A stretch of 64,000 nucleotides of DNA from NCBI GenBank assembly GCA_026261815.1, contig JAMPIT010000174.1:7502001-7566000 (forward strand), read 5' to 3'. This DNA is from Monarcha castaneiventris obscurior (lineage: Eukaryota; Chordata; Aves; Passeriformes; Monarchidae). A program made the translations under genes and the position numbers. Of the stretch, positions 36,296 through 46,609 are shown one piece after another (within the stretch, counting starts at the first letter, position 1; each line of letters opens with the position of its first letter). Under the pieces are notes generated by a model, which had not been told where the DNA came from, searched no databases, and was given only the letters and a program-made list of their open reading frames with translations.

Positions 36296-37390
36296 TCATG
36301 GAATCATAAGATGCTTTTGGTTGGGAGGGACCTTCAAGACCGTCTAGTTCCAGCTCCCCTATCATGGGCAGGGGCACCTTCAGCTTGAGAGCAGGTTGCT
36401 CAAAGTTCCATCCAGCCTGGCCTTGAGCACTTCCAGGAATGGGGCAGCCACAGCTTCTCTGGGCAACCTGTTCCAGTGCTTCAGCACACTCACAGTAAAG
36501 AATTTCTTCTTTGGAATCTAAACCTCCCCTCTTTGGGTTTGAAGCCATTCCCCCTTGTCCTGTCAATACATGTCCTTGTAAAAAGTCCCTCTTCAGCTTT
36601 CCTGTAGGTGCCTTTAGGTACTGGAAGGTGCTTTAAGGTGTTGCCAGAGCCTTCTCTTCTCCAGGCTTAACAATAACTCTCTCAGCCTGATCATCCAGCC
36701 CTCTGATCATCCTGGTGGCCTACTCTGGACTCCTTCCAGCAGATCCATATCCTTCTTATGTTGGGGGCCCCAGATCTGGATGCAGTACTCCAGGTGGGAG
36801 TACAGTAGTGGGGTAGAGGGGGAGAATCACCTCGACTTGCTGGCTGTGCTGCTTTGGATGCAGCCCAGGACACAACAGGCTTTCTGAGCTGCAGGTGCAC
36901 ACTGCTGAATTGTGTCAAGTTTCTCATTCACCAGCACCCCCAAATCCTTCTCTTCTCACTCTCTTCCACCCAGCCTATGTCTGTGCTTCAGATTGCCTTG
37001 AGATTTGCTTCACTGGTGCAGCACCTTGCACTCAGCTGTGCTGTACTTCATGAGGTTCTCACAGACCCACCTCTCAAACCTGTTAAGGTCCCTCTGGATC
37101 CCTTCCCTGCAGCAGGACAGCACCACAGAGCTTGGTGTTGTTGGCAATGTGCCGAGGGTGCACTCGATCCCTGTCAGTGACAAAGGTGTAAAACAGCACC
37201 GGCCCTGGACTGCCCCCTGAGGAACCCCAGCCCTCAGTGCTCAGTGGACATCGAGCCATTGATCACAACTCTTGAGTGCATCCCTGCAGCCAGTTCCTTA
37301 TCCACAAGTGATCCATCTGTCAAATTCATGCCCCTCTAGTTTAAAGTCAAGGATATTGTGCGGGACAGTGTCAAATGCTTTGTATGAGTC
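36296..37390 (-). mobile_element. CR1 LINE, about 1.1 kb, 3' UTR and ORF2 C-terminal part (minus strand)
   Basis: It begins TCATGGAATCATAAGATG, the reversed tail, then 'GTTGGGAGGGACCTTCAAGA', 'CATGGGCAGGGGCACCT', 'GCAACCTGTTCCAGTGCTTC' and 'AAGAATTTCTTCTTTGGAAT', through a 'GGTGGCCTACTCTGGACTCC' region, to 'GTGCGGGACAGTGTCAAATG' in the reverse-transcriptase end. It is the longest transposon copy in the window. It is 5'-truncated and broken by indels and stops, so it is not active. Moderate divergence from the remembered consensus suggests an intermediate age. Confidence 0.93.
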
Positions 37391-37582
37391 ATCATGCTGT
37401 TGCAATATTTATTTCATTTGGCAGTGTAGTTTTCTTAGTTTTATGAGCTTCCTGCTAGTTAAATTTGGCAAATATGTCTAGATATTACTAATTACTGTTC
37501 CAGTGTTGCCGACATGATTAGTGTAATTTTTCCAAAATCTGTTGAATATACTGTGTTTTGCATAGGTCGTACTGTGCACTGC

Positions 37583-37597
37583 TTTTTTTTTTTTTTT
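37583..37597. repeat. Poly-T tract (15 T)
   Basis: A homopolymer run about 190 bp beyond the CR1 at 36,296-37,390, with no recognisable element attached. Confidence 0.9.
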
Positions 37598-38100
37598 CTT
37601 TTAAGTTTTAGTCAGCTGCAGGTGGTTGTATCTGCATATTCAGGACAATCCAGGCTCTTGTTGAGCTGGACTCGATAAACATAATTAAGATGATGATGAT
37701 GGTGTTGTGGTGTAATTAAGTTCATTAACAGTATAAACACGAAGGGAGTGTCTTATTCACAGGAGATGCTTGCATGTCTTCAATTGTATGACTGTGATTT
37801 GTCTGTTTAGAACTTTTCTTTCAAGTGATTTGATTTTTCTTAAGGACTGGGATTCTTAGTATGAAAGATGCATATATATGTTTCTTCCAAACAAGTATGG
37901 GGAGACATGGTATGTATATTGTCTGAAGAGAAGGATTTTTTCCCCCCAGTTTTTGTTTTTTTAGAAGGAATGGTATTTCAATTTTGAGAAATTGTTTGAA
38001 ACATAAACATAAAGGCATATGTAAATGAAATATATCTTTAAAATTTTGTTATATGTTTAACTTAGTTTAGTATCTCTTGCTTTTTTTAAAATAAAATTTA

Positions 38101-38236
38101 AAAATTCACCTGGTATTCTCTTGCACTTGTTCTAAGTCAGTCCTAACACTTCAGCATTGTTTTGGGGACTCCTTATCTTGTTCCCACTCTTGTTACACTT
38201 GCAGTTTGCAAACACTAAAGCATTAGCTAAAAGAAA
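38101..38236 (+). repeat. Direct repeat copy A (partner at 39,411)
   Basis: It shares with copy B, in the same order, 'TTCACCT', 'TGTTCTAAGTCAG', 'CTTCA', a T-rich stretch and 'GCAAACA(C/T)TAAAGCATTAGC' followed by TAAAAGAAA. The match runs over about 136 bp with many substitutions and small indels, so it is an old duplication or two copies of an unnamed dispersed repeat. The spacing is 1.3 kb. Confidence 0.8.
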
Positions 38237-39242
38237 CAGATACTGACTGAGAGTGGCCAAACTCTGGTTTCAATGAGCAGCGTTAATTTATGCCCACATT
38301 GATTGAAAGTACCTATCTCCATCTAATACTCTTGTTTCTAGCTTACTTTTACCAGGCTGATGATTAGAACATCCTTGCCTCAGGGAAGCTTGATCTGTCT
38401 CCCTCCAGGACTCATCAATAACTATATTTATTTGGATAGCCCTTAGGGTTTTAAGCAGAGCACCAAAAGTCATTACTGTCCCTCAGGATCTGATTGTGTT
38501 GTGGCTGAAATGATGCCAGCCTGTGACAGTCAAAGCAAAAGGCCTGTGTTTGGTTATTGAATGCTGTTGTATTTGTACTGCCTTAACTTCTAAGCCATTT
38601 TGATCTTCTTGCGACCATTTTTACTGTCATTTTTGTTTCTCCGTGTTGTGTTATGCAGTTACGGATCAGCGAGGAACTAAGGCATGGTTGTGATGATCCT
38701 TTACTGGGTTTAACATAGTTTGATTTACCTTTTGATGAAGCTTGTGCTCTCTTGGATTTTTTGGTGTTACAGCAGGAAACAGCAGTTGTTCTGAAGCTTT
38801 TGGCAGGTGCTCTCTGTGTGTGTGCATACCCAACCTGAGCTGACCATGCGAGTGTGAGGATTGCTTAGTTAATGCTGCTGCCCTCCTTGGATCTGTGTAG
38901 GCTTACTAGGGAATCAGTATCTGGTAGTACTGGGATTAATGATTAATGAATTATGGGTATAGTATTAGTTCCCTCTTCTGTTTGCTTTCCCTCAGGAAGG
39001 CTGATTTCTGGAACAGAAACAGTACCTAGAGAGCTGGTGATGTCTCACACTGTCCCAGCTGTCTTTGAGGTGGATAGCTGCTGGATTTCCGGTTGGCAAA
39101 TCCTGTAACAGGATTTTAGTGCTGGTGACATGACAGGCTTACCCAGATTCCGTATGCTTCCCACCGAACTACAAGGGATAAATAAATACCTTCTGTGTGT
39201 GGGTCTGTGAGAAGGGCTCGCTGCAGCCTAAGTATTTTGCAG

Positions 39243-39351
39243 CCCAAATGAGTGGTGCAGCTTTCCTCACTAGCACCAACCTTCCTGAAGTCCCCTTTGC
39301 CCCAACAAGTTTTCCATCACAATGGGCCGAGTTAGTTTGCTGGGGCATCAG
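39243..39351 (+). other. Possible cryptic or alternative exon in SRPK2 intron 1
   Basis: An acceptor-like TATTTTGCAG ends at 39,242 and a full-consensus donor CAG|GTAAGT follows 39,351. Between them one frame is open throughout. It has an ATG at 39,248 followed by 34 codons plus two bases in phase 2, the phase needed to join the next SRPK2 exon. The translation (Ser/Thr/Pro-rich, MSGAAFLTSTNLPEVPF...) is not recognised. A perfect donor is expected by chance less than once in this much sequence, but that is weak evidence for an exon. Confidence 0.15.
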
Positions 39352-39410
39352 GTAAGTCAGGCCAGAGCCTGAATGCTGGATGGGAGCATAACATTTGTGT
39401 TTAGGTTTTA

Positions 39411-39550
39411 AAACTTCACCTAGGATTCTTTTGTTACTGTTCTAAGTCAGCCTTAGTGCTTCACCCTTATTTTGTGGATTTTTTTTTTTTATTGCAGTCC
39501 TTGCCATTATAGCTGCAGTTGGCAAACATTAAAGCATTAGCTAAAAGAAA
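39411..39550 (+). repeat. Direct repeat copy B (partner at 38,101)
   Basis: Same orientation as copy A, with a long T-run near 39,479-39,490 not matched in A. The shared terminal block, GCATTAGCTAAAAGAAA, is perfectly conserved between copies and is the clearest evidence of common origin. Confidence 0.8.
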
Positions 39551-42500
39551 ATGTTGCAATTGAAACTGTAGGATTTAACAGAAATTCTGGCATAAAAGAG
39601 TATGATGATCTAGATGAAAGCTCATTAGTATTAAGTAAGAATATGGAATGTCTTTCAGCATATTGAATAATCAAATGCCTAATAAAGTTCGTGCATAGTT
39701 CCACATAACTGAGTTATTTAGTAATCCTTCAATGTCTGCCTTGTACGTAGGCAGACATTTCTTTCATCTTAATAATTAGACAGTGCGATCTTCACCTTAG
39801 CATACTGCGTGGGTATTTTGGGTTTAAGGTACATTAAAATGAAACAGCAGGAAGAAAAACTATGAAATATTCTTGGGTATATGGTTCCCACTCAGGAATT
39901 GCAAAGTCAGCCACTACTTGAAGGCTGATGTAGAAGAAGAGCTTACCTACAAAACACAGGTGCATTTGGTCTTGTAGAGCCTTATCCCCAGTTCCTTCCA
40001 GTTTGGGGGGATTAAAGTTGAGACTTTCATGGGTGTTTTTTTCTGGATCCTGATTGTCTGATAGGAGCATCATGAGCGTGACATTTTATCACTTCTCTCC
40101 AGAAGTGTCTAGGATAGCTGGCTATCCTTGCATTTTGATGGTTTCCATTTTTACTACTTCTTTTCAGCATTAATTAATCCAGCATCATCTTCTTCACAGA
40201 TCAACAGCAACAATTAATCTGTGTGGTATAAGGCATTTAATTTCTTGTCTCAGCAGTTCTTACTGGCAGCAGTGGAACCGTTGGACTTTTAAGGCATTCT
40301 GTTTCTGTTTGTTAAAGTTTTGACAATGTAGTCATAGATATTTAAAAAAGAAATGTGTAGCAGTATGACTTACGAAGATTACATGTCCAGCACGTGTGAT
40401 GCATCACCTCTGTATTTCTAAAGAGGAAGATACTGCTAAAGCAAGGCATTGGCAGTCTTGTTAGAATTCCTATGAAGTAGTGATGTGTTCACAGTGTAAA
40501 ATCCTCCTAAATGTATTATGCATATCAACAAATAGTTATTTGTGGAATGCGAAAAGGTGTTCTCATGTGTAATCAATATTATGGCTTTTTTTGACCAATC
40601 TTGGAATGAAAAAATTTTCTAAATTGTAACCCTAGTTCAACAGTAACACTTTCAAGAAAAATATTCTGGATTTTAAGAGAAAACCCCACCAAAATACCCT
40701 AGAGAATTACCTTACGTGTTTTTGCCCGTTTCAGTGATCTGGGTACGTCAGCCAGAAGCTGGAGATCTAAAAGCTCTCAAAGACTCATTTGAAACATGAA
40801 AGTAGTTGTTATAGACCATAATAATGGTTTCAAGTTCACTGTCTCTGAAATGTAATGTTTTTGTTGCAGGAAAGGTGTTAAAGCTTTAAAGTTAGAACAG
40901 TACATTGCTAGATCATGCTAGTGTGAAAGGACATTTGATCTAAGGTTTAGTAACCCCAGGAGATGGGGGCTGCCTTGTTGATAGTTCTTTATGGAAGTAG
41001 AAGAAGAATATTTGCCAGTCACTGAGCTTTTGACAAGGTGACTTAGGGTGATGGCATTTGCTCTCTCTGAAGCAGTTTAAAAGGAGGGATCTTCAAATAC
41101 CAGTGACTAAAAATACTGCACGATTCAGTTTCATTCTGAGAAGAAAGGCAACACCTGGCAAAGGAGCCCTGTTAATACAGTAAAATGTAGGAGCTTTCTA
41201 CCTCTAGTAAATGTTTTGGCTCAAATACATATACCTATCATTATAAAATATTCACTCATATATATACTCTCAACATTGTCAAAATCATTGTTCATCTGCT
41301 CAAAAATGCTGTGTTTCTTTATCATAATTTGCAATACAGAATGTTGAATTAGTCAGGCCAGTAAGATGTAGTTAAGATGATGCTGAAGTCTACATAGAAT
41401 GCTAAAGATTTTCAATACAGGGTTATACTGCATAGATCAAGAGTATGAGAAGATTTGTGTGTGTATATTTATTTCAGTATCATTGGCAGGAGAATGTTGG
41501 GGTGAATCACCCCTCTCACCTGAGCTTTGTTCTTCTTGGGTCTGTAATGAACTATGTGTATTTACCCTTTAAGCCATTTGTACTGTATGTGTTACTGCAT
41601 AGTTCTTAGGGTTCTGTGTAAATTACACAGAGAACATACTTCATATTGAAAAAACACAAGGCTGCAGTTCCACGATTGGCTTAAGCCTACATTTAAAGTC
41701 TTGCCTTAGCCCCAGCACTTGCTTCATCTTTTTATCTTTAGTGCTGGCACTGGTGCTTTTGATGTAATCAATTGGATGAAGGTTTGCTGAGCCTGAAAAT
41801 CGCCACAGAGGATGGGAGCAGGTTTTTGTCCAGGTTAGGGAGTTACGTGGCATAGTGGTGTGAACACAAACACAGGCAGAGGAAGTGCCTGGAATTAAGC
41901 AGAAGTCCTTTTCACTGGAAGAATCGAGTTGTATGCAAGTGAATTGTGCAGATTAGAAAGTGATAATTCTAATAAATACTACTAAGAAGATACACTGAAT
42001 AACAGCAAATCCAAGACCTCATTACCATTGAAATAACTTATCCATCCTTCATGCAGTGTTCTCCACATCAGGTTATCCCTGCATTTGCACTTCTTTTGCA
42101 GCTTGCCCGTTATGTTTCAGCTTGTTAGAATAACTTCCAAAAGACATGAATAAAGGAGTGCTAGAGCTGCTGTGGAGGGCAGAGCTGTATGCCTGTGGCT
42201 ATGAGAGAGAGGAGCAAACTGCCTCTTTCACAGCAACACTGAGTTCAGGTTGACCTCATATGTGTGACTGAGCCACCGATCCACTCTCAGCCCCAGGAAA
42301 GGAAAAGGGGAGATTAGTTCCTGCCATCAGAAATGGGAAGGAAGGGAAGGTGTTGATTCCTTCTTCTGGTGGTGTTTATTCTGTGCCCTGTCTTGCTTCA
42401 GCTGTGTCATTTGCATCTCTTCTGTTCACTGCATTTAACCTGTGAGACAGAAAAGTTAGCCAGTTGGTTTTGCTTTGGGGACTTCTTGGTGGATTTAGCA

Positions 42501-42604
42501 GGAGAGGAGGCAGGTGAAAAAATTGAAGTAGGGAGTTTGACTTCCTGCACTTGTAGTGTTAGTACTAGGCATGCTGATACGGTCTGGATAGTAAAATCGA
42601 GGGA

Positions 42605-43320
42605 TTGCTGAAAAATTTCATTAAAAAAGTGCTACAAGAGGGAAATAATGTGCGTAAGTGTGAGAAATGTGAAATGAAGCTCATGGGGGGAAAACCTTTC
42701 ACATCTACAGATGGGATCTAGTGCAGTTATCAATGTTCAAAGGATGCTGAGTCCACAGAAGTCACAGCTCAGTGCTGTAAAAGGACTGTAAGGCCGATGT
42801 TAGAGACTGTCAGGAAAAGAAGTAGTGAATAAGCACTGTGTCGTGCCTTTAATATGGTTTTCATCTCAGAAAGAATAAAATGATTGAGAGAAATTACATG
42901 GAAAATATAAAATGGTGAGTGAAATGAAAAAAGTAAATAAAAAATATTTTCCCTCTGTTTCTTCCCACAGAGGAAGCTTGCATACAGTTTCTGAACAAAC
43001 AAAAAGGAAATTATTCTTCAGATATGGGCAGTTAAGTGTGTAGAAGTTCTTGCTATAGGATGTTAAACTTTTATCAGTTCAAGGAGCAACTGAACAAGTT
43101 TGTAGAAAAATACTTCACTGAAGACTGATAAATACAAAGATTTTGTCTGTGGCCCCTATAGCAAATTGTTGCAGACTGGGCCAGTGTTTGGCTGTTGTTT
43201 GATCATTCTTGCATTCTTCCCAAAATGTCCACTTTCAGCCACTGCCAGGAAATAGGGTAATGGACAAAGTAGATGCAGCTTTGATGTGACTCAGTGTAAC
43301 TGTTCTTCTGCTAGCAGAAC
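42605..43320 (+). mobile_element. Ancient CR1 LINE copy (plus strand), highly diverged
   Basis: The sequence follows the order of the old amniote CR1 lineage also common in turtles and crocodilians. A 'CTCAGTGCTGTAAAAGGAC' stretch is followed by a 'TTTAATATGG' region, then 'AGTTCAAGGAGCAACTGAAC' and 'AAGTTTGTAGAAAAATAC'. Near the 3' end come 'GCCACTGCCAGGAAATAGGG', 'TAATGGACAAAGTAGATG' and 'GACTCAGTGTAACTGTTCTT', the diverged form of the usual terminal motif. It is about 700 bp with frequent indels and no coding capacity. The heavy divergence suggests insertion well before the neognath CR1 bursts. Boundaries are approximate. Confidence 0.7.
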
Positions 43321-43324
43321 TTAA

Positions 43325-46225
43325 AGTAGCTACATGGATTATCAAGAAGAGTTCTGTTTTGGAGAAGATTAGTTATAATGTGTAAATTGCTCTAGTAAAT
43401 TGAGACTTTTTCTTGCTGAGCATTAATGGACCACACTTGACACTGATAATTTTTGAACTCTTCAGGTAAGAAAAATGTTTTTGAAGATAAAAATATGCAG
43501 CTGTTGATTACTATACCTCTACAGGTAGAATAACAGTTGTGCTGTTCTATATTAAGATTGTAGAAGATAGGTTAAGTCACATATGCAAAGTGATTGATAT
43601 ACTCAATACACAAAATATGGAGTCTTGCAAATTCATGCTACATTTTTAAAGGCCTTGGTCAGTGTAGATCCCTGAATAAAGTCTCATATCTGTAGATAAG
43701 AAAAAGTTAATATGTGTAGGTTTGGAAGTGATCAGTAGTATATAGTAAAAATCACAAACTTTGTGGGTTTTTTCTAGAAAATATTTCTGTATTAGTCCTT
43801 TGTTGTGAAGACTATTTTGAAATGGTGAGCAGTAAGTTGTTGAAGCCATTTCAGGTCCTATGCTAAAGGCCATAACTATTCTCTCCCTAATGATTATTCA
43901 CTTGGACATGCCATGTACAGAATAAGGAAGAAATAGACTTGTACCTTATTTTTGAAATGTATACAGAAGTTGTGAAGGTGTTCTGAAATGTTCCCCTCCT
44001 ACTCTCAGAAATGTTTTTGATACTCATCCAGCTCTTTACATATTTTAAAGAAAATTTCTAGTCTGGTATATTCTCTGTTTTGCATGAGTCAGATGTGCAT
44101 TAGTAGTTCCCACTGTTTAATTAAAGTGGTGGAGTTGTTGAATCCCTATCAGCGCAGACTGAGGTGGAGAGGACAAAACAGAATAAAACCTCACATCTCA
44201 TCTTGATTCTTAGGTTAATCATCTCTAAAGTCATAATCACACAATTCTTTTAACCACCTACAGAATCTTCTAACATAGATGGTATTTTTATGTTGAAAGT
44301 AAGAACAAGCTAGAAAAATATTTAAATTCCAAAAGGAAAATGTACAGGTTTTCAAGCTTCATAAGGAACTTGCAAAAGGAGGGTATGTAATCCTACATCT
44401 TTCTGTATTCTGAGTTATTCTTTTTCAGGGGGCATGTGTATGTTTTTTAAATAAAAAACCTTTAAGTGGGTGCAACGTAATTTTTGATGACAATAACAAT
44501 GTAACTACAGTATATGTGAGATATATGCATGGTCATGGGGTTCACACAAAACTGGACAAACCCTCTCAGTACTTACCTGGTTTTGAGGCTGCTTTGGATA
44601 TGCGTGGTATACATTTTGTATGTATTTTATAGAAATAGAAGGGCTGAGAGTACATACGGAATTAATGAAGTCATGACAGTGTTTTGGAGTTCTCCTTTAA
44701 GAGAACCAAAGCCAGAATTTTTCTGTTGCAAGAAGAGTGCTAATTCTTGGAAAATTTCTATTCTGTTGTCTTTCTATTTGTGTCATTTACTGAATTAACC
44801 TTGGGGCTTAATGGCTTTAGCTTGCAATCCTGATTTTAAGTTGGCTTAAAAATTTATATAAACTTAAAAAATTTAGAAGTTCTCTTCTAGTTTTAAATTC
44901 AAGCTTTTGCTTCTGTTACAGTTGAGAAATTTCAAGCTACCCTTGCCTGTTCCTCCAGATGAATGGGGTCCATTTTAAATTTAAGTAGATTCAACTATTG
45001 CTTTCCTGTTGTCATAACTGGTGCACAAATTCCATTCTCTGATTCTTGCATATGGTAGCTGACATAACATTCATCTTGTCACTTATGTGTGTTTCAGATC
45101 TCTTTTGATTTCCCAGCTTAGTTTCAGTCTCTCTCACAGAAATGTGACTACGGTCTTGCAAGTAACTTCAGTCTCTGTTTGCCACAGTACTGCCATACAG
45201 TTTTTGGTTGCACCCACACACTAACTTATTTACTGAAAGCTACAAGCCATTTTCAGTGATGCAGTGTTTGTCCAGAGCTTTAGCAATGCTTTAAAATACT
45301 GAAAATCCCCTTTGTATAAAAATACATTACACCATTGCTTTTTTTGTAGCAATAGGAAAAGGCATTTTTGTAAGCTTAGTTGGGAAGTTTTTTATAGATG
45401 TTAATAGTGCCTTATGGACTGCTGAGTTCCCTTTCACCACTGTGTACATGTAGCACTTGCTGTCTGAATGTTACACCCACTTGTCTATACTTTTTAATTT
45501 TTTTTTTTTAATCTGAATGACAGTTCATGGGCAGTGCTGAAGAGTAAGATTGTACTCAGCAGCCCCATTTGCAGTTTTGAAGGCAAGTGGCGTACTCTGG
45601 ATTTGAGGTGCTGTCTAAGCTGTGTGACTCTGGACTGAAGTTTCTTCCTTCTGCAAGAAGGGAGAAAAAAAAATCCTCCTAGAAACACAGTTAATTTGTT
45701 CTGTTTTGCTAGACTCCTTCTCACAAAATTCAAGGTTATCTTTAGCCTGTTTTTTACACAGACTGTTCTACAGTGTTGTTACAAAGAACCTCCTTTCTTA
45801 ATCAGCCCATTGACTGTCAGGCCCTGCCGGTGATGCTCAGTTTTATTTAAAAAGAACTCCTTTGATTTTGCAAAGAGTGTAATATTTTGGCAAGTGACTT
45901 AAACTCCAGGCTTTGTTTTGATGTAAGTGTACATTCAGTAATTGCAATGGAAATGCAATGATCCTGTTTCTTAGGAGAACATTTGTTTAATCTTAAGTAT
46001 AAAATGAGAGTCTGAATTGGATGCCTTCATGTTGTATTTCTCTACTACAGCAATTTCTCTCCCCTCATACCATAATTTAAGAGGGCAAAGAATCCATAAT
46101 ACGAGCAGTAGGTCCTTCAGAAGCACTCAGCTTTTTACGTTAGAGGTGGCATCTCCACTTTTCTGCTGAAGCTCCCTGGTTGTGCTGATAAGGCTGCCAT
46201 TATCTGTAGTTGTCTAACCTTGCTG
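43325..46225. other. Intron 1 segment, nothing recognised
   Basis: AT-rich intronic DNA with homopolymer runs. No element, RNA gene or exon is supported. Confidence 0.55.
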
Positions 46226-46229
46226 TGTG

Positions 46230-46605
46230 GGCAGAGGTGTAATGACAGGACTTGACGGGGACTCCAGAGAGCCGTGAGCCGAGCATCCCCTGCTGTGCCT
46301 TCAGTGCCTTTGGAGCGCTCCCCAGAGAGGCTGTGCCTGGAGCTGGCTGTGCTCTTCAGTGTGTGCCTGCTCAGGCACTGCTCACACTCACCGTGCTCTT
46401 CCCAAGCTCCTGGGACTCAGTGCCAGGGAGGAGTGTGGGGATCTCACCCTGCGGAAAGCTGGTGGATGTGCTGGGCAGCGGGACATGGAGCTGAGCCCGA
46501 GGGCCTGGCAGCCAGCCTGCTGGAGAGGTCTGCCTGTAGTGAGCACGGAGGTGTTGTTCTGGAGCAGCTGACACCGAGCAAGTGCTGAAAGGCACCTCCT
46601 GGAGA
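46230..46605. other. GC-rich block inside the AT-rich intron
   Basis: About 375 bp of markedly higher G+C than the flanks, with roughly ten CpGs. That is too few for a true CpG island, but more than the surrounding intron has. Open frames exist on both strands because stop codons are rare at this composition. Their translations do not resemble a known family. It could be an old retroelement piece, an alternative exon or an enhancer-like element. Confidence 0.4.
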
Positions 46606-46609
46606 AATG

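Larger units (their letters stand above)
37600..42600. other. Intron 1 segment with a local duplication
   Basis: AT-rich intron with no transposon recognised. Its main structure is the 140-bp direct duplication described at 38,101 and 39,411, which flanks a GC-richer piece containing a strong splice-donor-like site at 39,352. The rest of the segment shows nothing I can name. Confidence 0.55.

Noticed and set aside
34542..37481. Several open frames of 60-108 codons in this interval
   Set aside because: Most of them lie in or across CR1 LINE fragments, often on the strand opposite the element. They are not host genes.
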